The position numbers and the translations under genes are program-made. The notes below the pieces were generated by a model. It was given only the letters and a program-made list of their open reading frames with translations. It was not told the DNA's origin and made no database searches. Of a stretch of 64,000 bases of DNA, positions 53,674-64,000 are shown piece by piece. Within the stretch, counting starts at the first letter, position 1, and each line of letters starts with the position of its first letter. This DNA is from Periplaneta americana (Eukaryota > Arthropoda > Insecta > Blattodea > Blattidae), in assembly GCF_040183065.1 (NCBI RefSeq), contig NC_091120.1, forward strand, positions 72,814,708 to 72,878,707, read 5' to 3'.

Positions 53674-54150
53674 TTATTTACATCCTTTGAATCTCCACTT
53701 CTCTTGTAATTCTGAAATTGAAAATAGATCTCTCTTTTTCCAGACGCATATGGGGTCTTCAATTTGTTTTATTATATTTTCCTTTCTATAGAATAAAATT
53801 TCTTCCATTTCTCGCCACCTCAGTAATTGCCGCTTCTTACTATACATGAAACAACAGCTCCATCGTTCTTCACTTCCAAAACTTTCCCTGGTCAAATTTC
53901 CTCCATATAAGTAACTACCATATAACTATGTGCTTTTAGCATTATTTTAAGAGATTTCGTCTTCTTTTCCACATCTGACTCACTGTCTGTAAATATGGAG
54001 AGTACAACGGAAACATCACAATCTGTATCCAATTCAATTTCATCGCTGTCATAGTCACTTACAGGGACGGTTGTGATCCTCCTACCCTGAAGTTTTCGTT
54101 TTACCGGACCATCATTCGTGCTAGTACCTTTGATGCTGGAACAGCCTGTT
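53674..54150 (-). pseudogene. Pogo-like transposase C-terminal tail
   Basis: Read leftward from about 54150: V-K-R-K-L-Q-G-R-R, D-Y-D-S-D-E-I-E-L-D, F-T-D-S-E-S-D-V-E-K-K, then Y-M-V-V-T-Y-M-E-E-I, stop, P-G-K-V-L-E-V, and finally W-R-E-M-E-E-I-L-F-Y to K-W-R-F-K-G-C-K. The acidic linker and the F/Y-x-P-G-K-V-x-x-V plus W-x-x-x-x-D-x-x-x-Y/F pattern are, as I recall, the C-terminal domain of pogo/Tigger-like transposases. The catalytic domain is missing. Confidence 0.6.
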
Positions 54151-54714
54151 TCTTTATTTATTGGACTATAATGTTAAATGGTGTTTTAGAATATACTGAG
54201 ATACCGTATTTGCAGAAGTAAATAATCAAATTGTTCACATTTCATTAAAACAAATATTTCAAAATGAAATACAACTATGGTCCACGAAAAATTGTGGTAC
54301 GTAGTTGAGGACTGACTTGTAGCCTTGAGGTTAAAAATTTTTCACGCAGAGTCCTTAATCTCTGCCAGTCTAATTATTACGTGAAAGTAAACACTATATA
54401 GCCAGGTTTAATTGTACAAAAATTCATATATCTATAATTTACCAGTTCTACAGAGGAGAGCTTAATAAAACAGACAAACACAAACTGAATGATTTCGTGT
54501 CTTCACACATTCAATAGAACGATGCACAATGACCTTGTTAAGCATCCATATCATTGCCACGTGTAATGGTAGATAGAAGCATCTATGGGGAACATAATTC
54601 CATCACAGTGGCACCTTAAATGGCAAACACCGAACTCTTGGCGGACTAAGTAGTACATAATGCGTTTTGGACCATAGTTGGGTGCCTGGACCATAGTTAT
54701 GGGAAATTACGGTA

Positions 54715-56275
54715 CGTAAAAAGAAATCATACGTTTCAAGAAACTGGGTTTCAAAACGAGTTAAAACGAAATTTTAAACAAACTGAAGGAAATTAGTTAA
54801 TAAAAAAAAATGATTTAAGATCAAGACGTCCAAAAGAAATAGGTCATTTAAAATACTAAACATATACGAAGATGGATAAGGGGTCGATTAATAGGAAATG
54901 AAAAACTCAGCTTAAACGTATAATGTATAAATATTCAGAATCACAAAATACAGTAGCTACTGAGTAAAACGTACTTGATGCGAGACGAGCTGTTGCGAAG
55001 CGGATTTAGAATAAAATTGAACCCCAACACTACGTTCTTTTCTATCTTGTATGCCTACAGAGAGCAAGTTACCAGGGTCAAGTCTTGTTTGCCGCGCTCT
55101 GTATAAGATACAGAGTGATTCACGATGATTTACCGTCCTTTACGGAGCTTATTTCCGAAGACATTCTGAGCACAAAATGTCATATAAACATGTGTCCTAT
55201 TCTCAATATTTACAGAGTTACGTTTCGTTATTGGAACGCATTACTGTGAACGCGTGATCTTGGTCAGCGTGCAGTCAGCAGCCAGAGCGAGCGCTACGGA
55301 AATCAAAGATAGCCGTATGCAGTTACGTAGCGCGACGAGTGCCGTCCACAAGCGTGCGGCCAAGTGTACTCAAGCGGACGGCGACATTTTTTAAAATGTG
55401 TTGTAAACAGTCCAAGATTATAAATTAGGATTCAAAATTGAACTGCAAATAATTAAGTCGGTGGAAGTGGTGTGATTTGTAACAATTGTTGTGATAAATG
55501 CGTAAGAATAATGTAATTTCCTAGTTAAAAACAGAAAAATATGTGTGTACGAAGCAACTAAGGAGTTCACAGGACATTTTTAGCTTCATAATACTTACCA
55601 ATTAAAGAAATGATACTTCTGAATGGCTCATTCTCTATTTGTATTATTCTTTTACCTTCATACTAAAGAAAAAACGTATTTTACAAACAACTTTAAATTA
55701 GTGTAGCTCTGAAAATATTGAGAATAGTATTTTTTTCTATAAGTCTGAAGCACTGAAGGAAACAAAAGACGGTAACAATCGAAGAAATGCAATTAAGTGA
55801 ACAGAATGCATCATAATTCCAGCAAACAAACATATTGGAGTGCACTATGATCATGCTTGGAATGCCTACTCAGAATCTTTCAGGACATGTTGACATAGCT
55901 ATTTTTTTCTCTACATATATGAGGAATTCAACCCGAAGTTATGCCCACTTTTTTTCGTTACACTCCGTATATCAACATCCATACACAAAATATGAATGCA
56001 CATGGTCTTCAAATTTGCGGTAGTCAGTCCATTATACAGCTATATCACTTATGTTTACTCAAAAACATTTTATTCACTGGGCTGCTAGAGCACTGTCGCT
56101 CTGCTGAATTATTAACACATACATGTGAACATAATAAATATATTTATTTACTGTATATGTCTCGCACATTAAATGCTTTTGATTTCATTACAAATATGTT
56201 CCGTAATTACATTCTAAACTAGTATAATGCTTATTGTGATGAATCATGATACACTTATTTCGATCCTCTTTACAG
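54715..56275. other. Gene B intron, possible mariner end
   Basis: 55109-55390 starts with TACAGAGTGATTCACGATG and is GC-rich, resembling the end region of Tc/mariner-type elements such as the remnant at 60882-61240, but the matching other end was not found. The rest shows nothing. It ends in the acceptor CCTCTTTACAG of gene B's second exon. Confidence 0.4.
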
Positions 56276-56361
56276 AATCCAAGGAGCTTGATGCCTGCAT
56301 ACTGGTCACAGTGACTGGTTCATTAATTGTCCATATCTTGCTGCTGTATGGAATCCATAAT
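56276..56361 (+). CDS. Gene B, second coding exon (TM2)
   Basis: 86 bp between CTTTACAG (to 56275) and GTGAGT (56362). Completing the split codon (Glu), it reads S-K-E-L-D-A-C-I-L-V-T-V-T-G then S-L-I-V-H-I-L-L-L-Y-G-I-H-N, one membrane span. Same length, phases and L-Y-G-I-H ending as gene A's exon 11793-11878; identical GTGAGT donor. The third exon (TM3/TM4 equivalent) is not in the window and should lie to the right of 64000. Confidence 0.85.
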
Positions 56362-56696
56362 GTGAGTAACGTGCACTGAAGCAAAAAATGCTATTTTTTC
56401 CTCAAGAAACACACTCTTTCCTCATTTTGCAATATCACAACATTCATGACTTTTCTTTAACTCGCCGTAACTCGCAAACTAGTAAAGATTTTGAGTAGCA
56501 GCCACTTCGTTAGACATTTATCGTTTGTATCCTAAAAATTACAGTGCATTTGATTTATTATCATAGGAGCTACGACATGATAATCATTAACGGTGCGGAA
56601 AACAGATTCCTCGTCTGGTAGCTCGGCAACGAAAGAACAAAAATGGAGAACGATAATACATACCTAGACTTTATAGAGCCTTCACTTCCTAAGGTG

Positions 56697-57472
56697 TAGA
56701 GATGGGTGAAAAATGCTACAAGAGTTTTTTTTAACTGTTTCACAATTGAAACTTTCGTGAAATAACCTGTTCCAACTGTTCCAAAGAATGTTACACTGCT
56801 CCAGTGATCACTTCAACATTCCACATGGTTCCAAGAGATAAACAGTTCAATTTCAAAAGAGCTATCCTGTTCTTTGCTGACTGCAAAGACCACATGTAGC
56901 GCTATCATCGACTTCCAATCGAAAGTAGATATAATATCGATGTTCCACACGGCCTTCGTGCAAAAGTAGCCTATGTAGGATCGCACAATTTAAATGTAGC
57001 AATCAAATTCCCTAATAAATGTGATATTAATTATTATTAGCCGCCCATTGATGGAGAATATGTTCACGGTGCCCAAACATTAATTAATTATTAATATACC
57101 GCGACAAATATTATCGGCTAATGTCTTATCGTTATTAAACTCTCCTAGGGTTATATGCGTTATTTTTACTAAAATCAATTCGTTTTGAATTGTAGTTATT
57201 TACTGTACTCTTTAACAGTAACCTACAAAAAATGACTTTCGTCGTCATAATACACTGAACAGCGGATTTAAAGACGATTCAAGGGCTTTATAACATGTTC
57301 CTGAAGCAGAGAGAAGTTGAAGCAGTTGGAACACTTGGAACAGTTGGCACTGATGCTGTAAACATATTCATAGGAAACTGTTACTTTGAAACTGTTATTT
57401 TTGAACAGCTTCGTTCATGAAACTGTTACAGTCGAAACTGTTTCTTAAAAAGAACAGTTTATCCCATCTCTA
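56697..57472. mobile_element. hAT-type MITE with GAAACTGTT repeats
   Basis: Ends TAGAGATGGGTGAAA and (complement of right end) TAGAGATGGGATAAA, flanked by 8-bp duplications CTAAGGTG (56689-56696) and CTAAGGCG (57473-57480), one mismatch. Many copies of GAAACTGTTAC / GGAACAGTT and the inverse AACTGTTTCA at both ends, likely transposase-binding motifs. No transposase. Confidence 0.8.
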
Positions 57473-58079
57473 CTAAGGCGTAAGCAAAGAGGGGGAGTCA
57501 CGCCGGAAATAACAACGACGCGACTATAGGTTCCATTGTAACTCGTTTCCAAATTATCATTACTGTACTCCAACCAGGAGAAAGTCTCAGGGGAATGAGA
57601 CGCAGCGGGGTAATGCTGTGAATGAATGTTGATGTCATAAGATGTCATAAGGTCACACGCATGAACTACACGCATCTCCATTGGCTAACTTTAAAAGCAC
57701 AAACGATAACACTGATACACACATACTTATTCTACTCTAGTTACAAAATTAGATCACTGTTAATCTGCTGGTCTTTTAATCTCTCCATACAGGAAATAAC
57801 ATATGCAGGAGAGCGCAAGTTTTTTTTTTAACTGGCGTTATAACGGTAATATTATCTATCTACTTCGCTCCAATAGATGACGCAATAGTAAACACATTCC
57901 TTTCACGGTTAATCTCCTGGTTAGAGAACAGTAGATGCTTTTACTGGTGGATGTGTCAAGTGGTGAGGAAGCGACAAAGCGTAGGCACGCAGCGCGCACT
58001 GTTTGGAGTTCGACTGCCACCTGTACATATGCAGCCACACCTCACTCCATCACGTGATTATGTACGTACAGTGTGTGGG

Positions 58080-60873
58080 CAGTGGCGTATACTGGTTTAA
58101 GGGCCTGGGCTACCACTGACCCTATTATTACACAAAATATATTTTAAAGTCCCTATAATAAAATTCCTTATCTATTTATATATGAATTCCAGACGTCTTG
58201 ATTGGGACGAAAATACTTTGATGACTTCGTCATTGAAATTACTTGGGCCGCTTGCGAAGTTTCTGTAGAAATGACTTTTCAATGGACATCAGTGCCAAGC
58301 CGGATAAATGTTCTTGTGTATGAATTGATCTACAGTAGGATTTTATTCTCTTCAACGCAGAAAATGTTCTTTCTACTGATACTGACGTAGCTGGTATTGT
58401 CACAATTAATGTTGCCAATTTAAGGACTTCAGGAATAACTTGGTTCAGCTGGTTTTCATATATAGCAGATAATATTTCATGGATAGGTTTGTTCGAAAAA
58501 TCAAAGACTTCTGCTGAATATATTACACTTAATTCATTTTTCAAACGTACTTGATCAAAGTGACTGTTCTAGGATTGAAATAATTTGTTTAGTGCCTCAT
58601 TCGGGAAGTTTTCTCTATAAGCAGAAAATTTTTGAGAATCTAGAAGATATGTGAACTGAAGCTTTCCATAATCAGAAAATCTGTCAGTAATTTCCATGTG
58701 CATACGATCTAGTATGCTGTAGTACAGCTGCCTGTATTTCAATTCATCATCTCCTTTTCTTCGCTTTAATGGTGGTTCCATTGTATTGGCTGAAGAATTT
58801 TCATTTTCCATATTACTCCATATGGACGGAAACCCACTACGTCTGAACTCTAATATAGTATTTTTTAACTTTGATACTCTTGCAAGCAGTATGCTATGTC
58901 TAGACTTTTTGTCTGAAGAATATTGTACAGCACATCTGTATGTGCGAACACTCTAGCATACACTTCAAGAAGAAATATATTCTGAAACTGTGTGAAAAAA
59001 ATACAAATATCCTTGAGCCTGCACAATTACATCATCAACCCAGTTTTCTTCAGAGTCATTACAAATGATATTTTCAAAGAAAGCAGTCAGTTGTTCTCTG
59101 TATTCCTTTACTGTATTTACAAGCCGAGATGTAAAATTCCGTCTAGTTGGTGCTACTTTTGGGAGTTTCTTTTTCATAAATTCCTTGAGTTTTTCTGATC
59201 TTTTAGGAGATGATGAGAAAAATGCAGCTAAACCCGACAGTGTTTTGAAAAAAATGCGGCATTCTGGAATGGATAAAGTAGTTTGTTGCAAAACTAAATT
59301 GAGAACATGGCTGTAACAATGGACAAATAGTGCTTGAGGATACTTTTCTTGAACTTTTGTTTTTAAGCCATTAATATTTCCCGCCATAACTGAAGCACCA
59401 TCGTATGTCTGTGCAATTAACTTATTGCCGACATTGTATTCTGCTATAACACCTTCCACATGCTGAAACCAAGCAGCAGCAGTTTTGCCCGAACTGACAT
59501 TTGTGAATCCTATAAACCGTTCTTGAACATTGGCAGTACTATCGACGTATCTTAAAACAGTGGACAATTGACTCTGATTAGAGCAGTTACTTGTTTCATC
59601 AACAACAATGGCCGCAAAAGGTGCTTCTTCTATTTCAGATTTTATGTTCTTTATCATAACCCCACTTATAGCAAATATTAAGTCATTATGAATTGCGGGA
59701 GAAGTACCACGAAATACTGTTGAACTCTCAAGATGATTGGCCAGTAAATGGTCAAATTCACTTAAGGAACTTAAATATTCAATATAATTTCCTCTATTGT
59801 CTGATTCCACACTCTCATTATGATCCCGAAAAGTCAATTCTTGTTTTCCTAGAAAGCAGACTGCGTTAATAAGACGCAGTAAAATCTCCCGATTTTATTT
59901 TTCCACAGGAGCATTGTGTTGGTTCATATGTAGAGCTTTTTGCTTATCTAGCTGTAAATCAATTCTTGTCTTCCCAAAGTTTGTAAAGTTCATGCTACTA
60001 CAAATATGAGCTTTTGATTTGTCGTGTTCTAGGACTGCCGTTCGAAGGGAGTTCATATTAGAAAACCCTCTTTTGACCACACATTAGTTTCGCGGCTAAA
60101 TAACAAACATGGCCAGCAAAATAGTTTAGACAGTTTAGAACTACCACACAACCAATTCCACTTACCATATGATGTTGAAGTGAAATGGCGTGTGTACTCA
60201 CGCTGTTTTTCTTTTACGTCCATGAACAAATTTAACTCAGGAGTTGGTCTTTCCATTTTCACAATTTCAACTTCCTCGTTGTATGTACGACGGTTAAGAG
60301 GCACTTTTAATAGACCTTCTATTACACAGTCATTTTCAACACAAACCTCTCCAGAAACTTGTTCTCTCATATTTTTCACAATATCACTTAATTGGGAAAT
60401 TAAAAACTTAATAATTCACAATTAATATAACTCTTAGACACTCGAACAAATCACAAATTTAAAATACTGCACTGCAAGAACACAATTACATTCATGAGCT
60501 AGCGTGCTAAGCGTATTGTTGCTTCGCGCCTGCGAAGAAACCGATCACGAGAACGGCAACTCACCCGCCTACACTGCACGATGGAAACAGAAGAGAGCGG
60601 GGGGGATGGGCAGTTGTGCGACAGGACAGCGTGCGCGGTACGGTCATAGGCTACCTCACGTAGCAAGCGGTTTCTCCAGCGATGCCGCCTCGACAACTTG
60701 TTTCTTTTCGAGAGCAGAGAGCGCATATAAATCTAACAATTACTTTAATTTTAATTACTGTGGTAAAACTAATAATACAAAATTATTACATTATGTTATA
60801 TTATAAACTTTTTCTTTTGTAATTTCCTTGGGCTACCGCCGGTAGCCCCGGTAGTCCGCAAAATACGCCCCTG
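58080..60873 (-). mobile_element. hAT transposon with exact 8-bp target duplication
   Basis: Left end CAGTGGCGTATACTGG, right end (complement CAGGGGCGTATTTTGC), a standard hAT terminus. TGTGTGGG is duplicated perfectly at 58072-58079 and 60874-60881. 2794 bp with transposase remains across most of its length; inserted into the Tc-like element whose tail continues at 60882. Confidence 0.95.
58239..60379 (-). pseudogene. hAT transposase (ZMYM1-like), disrupted
   Basis: From the right: a TTF-type zinc finger (W-L-C-G-S-S then F-C-W-P-C-L-L-F-S and W-S-K-E-G-F, 60379-60053); its continuation R-T-A-V-L-E-H-D-K-S-K-A-H (60080-59895); a 290-codon DUF4371-like/RNase H part (59837-58965) with G-N-Y-I-E-Y-L, I-V-V-D-E-T, Q-T-Y-D-G-A-S-V-M-A-G and H-C-Y-S-H-V-L-N-L; K-R-R-K-G-D-D-E-L (58811-58569); and the hATC end with P-A-T-S-V-S-V-E-R-T-F-S-A-L-K (58544-58239). 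Frameshifts or stops at four junctions. The catalytic Asp candidates (V-D-E-T, Y-D-G-A-S) remain. Confidence 0.9.
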
Positions 60874-60881
60874 TGTGTGGG

Positions 60882-61240
60882 TCATTCCAGATTGTACTCT
60901 TAACAAGAGCACTTGAAACGGTATTGCTCACCAGATGCGACAAGCTGGATTATTCAAACCAGGAATTGGCAGATATGCATTTGGCGTATGGACTCGCAGA
61001 ATGTAAACATTTCCTAACAAACGGCCTACGCGTTCCCCAGACCTTAATCCAATGGATTTTTATTTATGGGTGCATTTAAAAGAACGTGTTAATTCAGAAC
61101 CCGTTCCCACCACTGACATATTTCGTCAGAAGATATAAGATAACAGCCAACGAATCCGACAGGACACCTGGTACATTTGAAAGAGTGCGGGGTTCTACAA
61201 GACTACGGATGTATGCTTGTATTCAATCTCCTCTAAAGGT
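60882..61240 (+). pseudogene. Tc/mariner transposase ends joined by deletion
   Basis: The first frame ends Y-S-N-Q-E-L-A-D-M-H-L-A-Y-G-L-A-E-C, the helix-turn-helix head of a DUF4817-type transposase. At about 61010 it changes into the C-terminal part: R-S-P-D-L-N-P-M-D-F-Y-L-W-V-H-L and P-G-T-F-E-R-V-R-G-S-T-R (to about 61200). The DDE region before S-P-D is deleted. Element limits unclear: its left part is beyond the hAT insert (before 58072). Confidence 0.75.
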
Positions 61241-61796
61241 AAACATCTCTGTCATTACTGCATTGTAACGATAACTCTGAAACGTGGTACACTGGAACGC
61301 AAGTTCATACGAGTTTTCTCTTTGTTCTGGTATCTCCTATCTGTTGGTGGCGTGGGTCCCACATATTATGATACACACTGTATATGATACAGGCTTGAAG
61401 TGAAATAACTTTCCAGGTTGAAATGGAGGATAGGGTATACTTAAATGAATAGAAAACCTATATTAGTACATGCACGGTTAATTAGAAAATTAAGTTTGAA
61501 ATTTCAGCAGTCCGGCAACATCGCCGCCAACACACACTTCTCGTAATATAGATTTAAGAGGTCAATGAACTCTGTGTGTCTCGCTAGGTGAGCTGCTCTC
61601 TGGCTCGATGTTGTAATCTGCTCGCATCGTGAAGTGGCTTGAAATTAGTGAGTTTTAAATTTAATTTACACGAAAACCGTCCATGCTATTGAAATACGCC
61701 AGAGGGATACATAAACATTATTCTTTATTAGATTTCTTATTGATATGTACAAAAATCACGATCTACTCGCAACAGTTAGGCCTACTGAATAAGAGG
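61241..61796. other. Nothing recognised
   Basis: Includes the probable 3' end of the preceding Tc-like remnant (to about 61385). 61500-61700 is somewhat GC-rich without a coding frame. Confidence 0.4.
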
Positions 61797-63010
61797 GTGT
61801 TAAACATTTGGGGGGAAAAAACATTTTGTTCTGAAAAATTATGAACTTTCCATCAATATATATTACAGTTTTTGTTACATACAACATGAGCTATTCGCTC
61901 TGAAAATCTGCAAGGTAATTTCACTTCCACTCTGTAGTATTGACAAGGGATGTTTTAGTAAACATTCTTGACACAAGACATAATTTTCTCTATATTCACA
62001 GCCTTCTAGTATTTAATAATAAAATTATAAAATGCGTGGAGAATTGACTGAAATCACAGGTGGCTGGCTTCTACTCGTATGATGAGGCTGGTCTGCAGCT
62101 CATTGTCTGTGCCAAAATATTATCCTCCTAGACACCGTTTCATACGAGGAAAGAGATGAAAGTCAGAAGGAGCAAGTCCGGGCTGTATAGTGGGTGATCA
62201 AACACTTCCCATCGAAACCGTTGCAGGAGCCTCTTTGCTGCAGCTGCAGTGTGCGGCCGAGCATTGTCATAAAGAAGGACAACGCCTGATGACAAACATT
62301 CCTCGTCGCTTGTTCTGATTTGCCTTTCGTAGACGTTGAAGAGTCACTCTGTATGAGACTGCAGTGATCGTCGTGCCACGTCCCATGAATTCCACCAAGA
62401 GAACTCCTTTTCGGTCCCAGAACACAGTAGCCATACACTTTCTGACGGAGAAGGTTCGCTTGAACTTCTTTGGTTTACTTGGGGAATGACAATGCATCCA
62501 CTGTTTGGATTTCTCTTTTGTTTCTTCAATTTCGAAATGGACCCATGTCTCGTCCCCTGTGACAATTTTGTTCAAAAAATCTTCTCCTTCATCATGGTAG
62601 CGCTGGAGAAACGTTAAGGCGGCGCCCATTCGCTGTTTTTTATGAAGGTCGGACAGGATCTTGGGAACCGATCTCGGACACGGTTTGCGGCAATGAAGTC
62701 TCAGTCACGATGGTATTGAGAATTGACCTTGAAATTTCGGAAAACGAATCACTCAACACAGAAATTGTGAACCGGCGATTTTCTCGAATTGCCTGATCTA
62801 CTCGTTGAACAAGATCGGTTGACACTCACTTCCTTCTCTGACCGCCTGCATCATGAACGTCTGTACGTCCTGCTTTGAAGCTCCTCGTACACATTTCTCA
62901 TTCGTCTATGAATTTCGGCTGCATTGCAGCCCTCCACATAAGGAACTCGAATCACAGCACGCACTTCACATTTTGGCAGGAGACTCTATTGTTGTAGGCA
63001 AGTTTACGTG
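61797..63010 (-). mobile_element. mariner element relic
   Basis: Minus-strand mariner (DD34D-type) transposase with 3' flank 61797-61935 shared with 16655-16810. Terminal inverted repeats were not identified. Confidence 0.75.
62060..62990 (-). pseudogene. mariner transposase, frameshifted
   Basis: Read from about 62990: E-V-R-A-V-I-R-V-P-Y-V-E-G, A-A-E-I-H-R-R-M-R-N-V-Y, frameshift, then S-T-D-L-V-Q-R-V-D-Q-A-I-R (62825), a second frame with M-G-A-A-L-T-F-L-Q-R-Y and V-T-G-D-E-T-W-V-H-F (first Asp intact), then L-L-Y-D-N-A-R-P-H-T-A-A (second Asp intact). In H-P-L-Y-S-P-D-L the next codons lose one base, so A-P-S-D-F-H-L-F is out of frame. At least four frame breaks in about 310 codons. Confidence 0.9.
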
Positions 63011-63405
63011 CTCACTACGCACTCAAAACTGACAAGTGCGATGTGATGCGATCGAAGAGCATACTAGAGACACTGGGCAACACATCTGCGCAAAGCTTCA
63101 TCAGATTTTCACTGTGATTTCCATTTCGCGGCCGATCGGACCTTGAAAAAAATACCCCTCGTAAATGTACCGCCAGTACAGTCCTTTATAGGACAGAAAA
63201 ATATAACACCATATTTTTTACAATAACTTAATTTTTGTGACCTAAGTATTAGGCTATATGTTTCATTTAACTGCCTATTACAATGAACCCCCTTATAGTG
63301 TGTTCTCGTACAGCTCTTAAGGGTATATGTACGTGAACGACCACAAATATTATCAGAAATTGCAGGTTCTAAATTTCTAAAATTTTGTAAGAAAATGAAC
63401 TCACA
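63011..63405. other. Nothing recognised
   Basis: Between the mariner relic and the terminal inverted repeat. The 101-codon minus ORF (63109-63414) extends across the border and has no recognised domain. Confidence 0.4.
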
Positions 63406-64000
63406 ATTGGACACAAATTATAAGGTATCGCAACAAGACTTATTAGAACTTAAATAACTGATAAAAGTATAAAAAAAAGGTTACTAATAATATTTTTCAA
63501 ACCAGTTTTATCAAAGTATGAAAAAAAGAAAAAAAATTCTGCAGTTACATCTTTTGGCAATCATAACATTATTATGGTCTCTCTGACATCTTTAATATTT
63601 TACCTGCATGTAATAAAGACTTATTTCTGTAAAGTAGACTACTCTCAGACATGTAGAGTTGTTTATTTTAATACAATTAATTTTTTATTTGTCATATATA
63701 GAATATATTAAAATTTACATAATGTTTTGTGACCTAATCTTTCTGTTTTCAAAGAAATGGGCATTTTTATAGTCTACCTTTAGCATTAATGCATGTTAAA
63801 TCAGTGTACAAAATTTATGAAATCTATCTCTAATGGCTGTAGAGTTATGAAATAATATATGAAAATTTTGAAATTTTGGAAAATTTAATTTAAAGTAAAA
63901 AGTGAATTCAAAAAATATTATTAATAACCTTTTTTATACTTTTATCAGATATTTAAGTTCTAATAAGTCTTCTCGTGGTACCTTGTAATTTTTGTCCAAT
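63406..64000. mobile_element. Long inverted-repeat element at the window end
   Basis: The left arm (from ATTGGACACAAATTATAAGG, through GACTTATTAGAACTTAAAT, to AATAATATTTTT at about 63500) is complemented by the last about 97 bp of the window (to CCTTGTAATTTTTGTCCAAT). Arms of about 95 bp differ by under ten bases; the inner about 400 bp are AT-rich without an ORF. It may continue past 64000. Confidence 0.8.

Larger units (their letters stand above)
50459..54712. mobile_element. Pogo-like TIR element (outermost of a triple nest)
   Basis: The left end CCGTAATTTCCCCTAACTAT and right end (complement CCGTAATTTCCCATAACTAT) are flanked by TA (50457-50458, 54713-54714). Subterminal ACTATGGTCCA motifs recur: left about 50476 and 50664; right about 54275, 54669 and 54688 (the last two inverted). 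It encodes the end of a pogo/Tigger-like transposase and has been entered by the Tc1-like element 50905-53555. Confidence 0.75.

Noticed and set aside
57856-58038. 60-codon minus ORF as the missing third exon of gene B
   Set aside because: Wrong strand, not hydrophobic enough, no acceptor/donor; gene B's third exon is presumed to lie outside the window.

Overview
The window looks like insect nuclear DNA, most likely a cockroach (Blattodea, Periplaneta-like). This is inferred from AT-rich, intron-like sequence with very few open exons, (CCTAA)n/(TTAGG)n arthropod telomere-type repeats, tRNA-headed SINEs whose tails I recall from cockroach sequence, and a dense mixture of non-LTR retrotransposons and TIR transposons. 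There are no operons, no rRNA and no tRNA gene that I would call functional.

Host genes. Two paralogous genes lie in tandem on the + strand. Gene A has exons at 7651-7720, 11793-11878, 17915-18065 and 25380-25438 (stop codon included); its first coding exon is not identified. Gene B has exons at 49179-49369 (ATG at 49186) and 56276-56361, and runs off the right edge. The exons share phase, an identical 86-bp exon length and matching protein pattern: a Cys-rich N-terminus, then hydrophobic segments, ending in gene A with a C-Y-I-W-x-F-x-Y-S-Y-Y tail. This resembles the small four-pass membrane proteins of insects (LAPTM/DUF4728-like). No single ORF reveals either gene.

Transposon layout, left to right. 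2-8 kb: an R2-like 3' end, an hAT relic in a CT microsatellite, and a TA-flanked TIR element (5261-7579) interrupted by a single LTR-type unit. 9-22 kb: LINE copies of one RTE-like family, a decayed gene family with a 5-copy 78-bp coding repeat (15443-15832), pogo-like and other MITEs, and SINEs. 22-30 kb: a repeat carrying a Tc/mariner deletion derivative, then a foldback enclosing telomere-type repeats and a SINE. 30-34 kb: one long uninterrupted CR1/L2-like reverse transcriptase ORF (30989-34057, minus). 34-46 kb: four TIR-family blocks joined by (TA)n tracts, two MULE relics and more SINEs. 48-55 kb: three nested elements (pogo-like, containing Tc1-like, containing LINE) inside gene B's intron. 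56-64 kb: an hAT MITE, a degenerate hAT transposon with an exact 8-bp target duplication, a second Tc/mariner deletion derivative, a mariner relic and a long inverted repeat reaching the window end.

Nothing here is a clear defence or biosynthetic system. The most notable items are the paralogous membrane-protein genes spread thinly through transposon-filled introns, the telomere-repeat foldback, the LTR unit with internal sequence on both sides, and the nested insertions whose order can be read from target duplications and empty-site paralogues.
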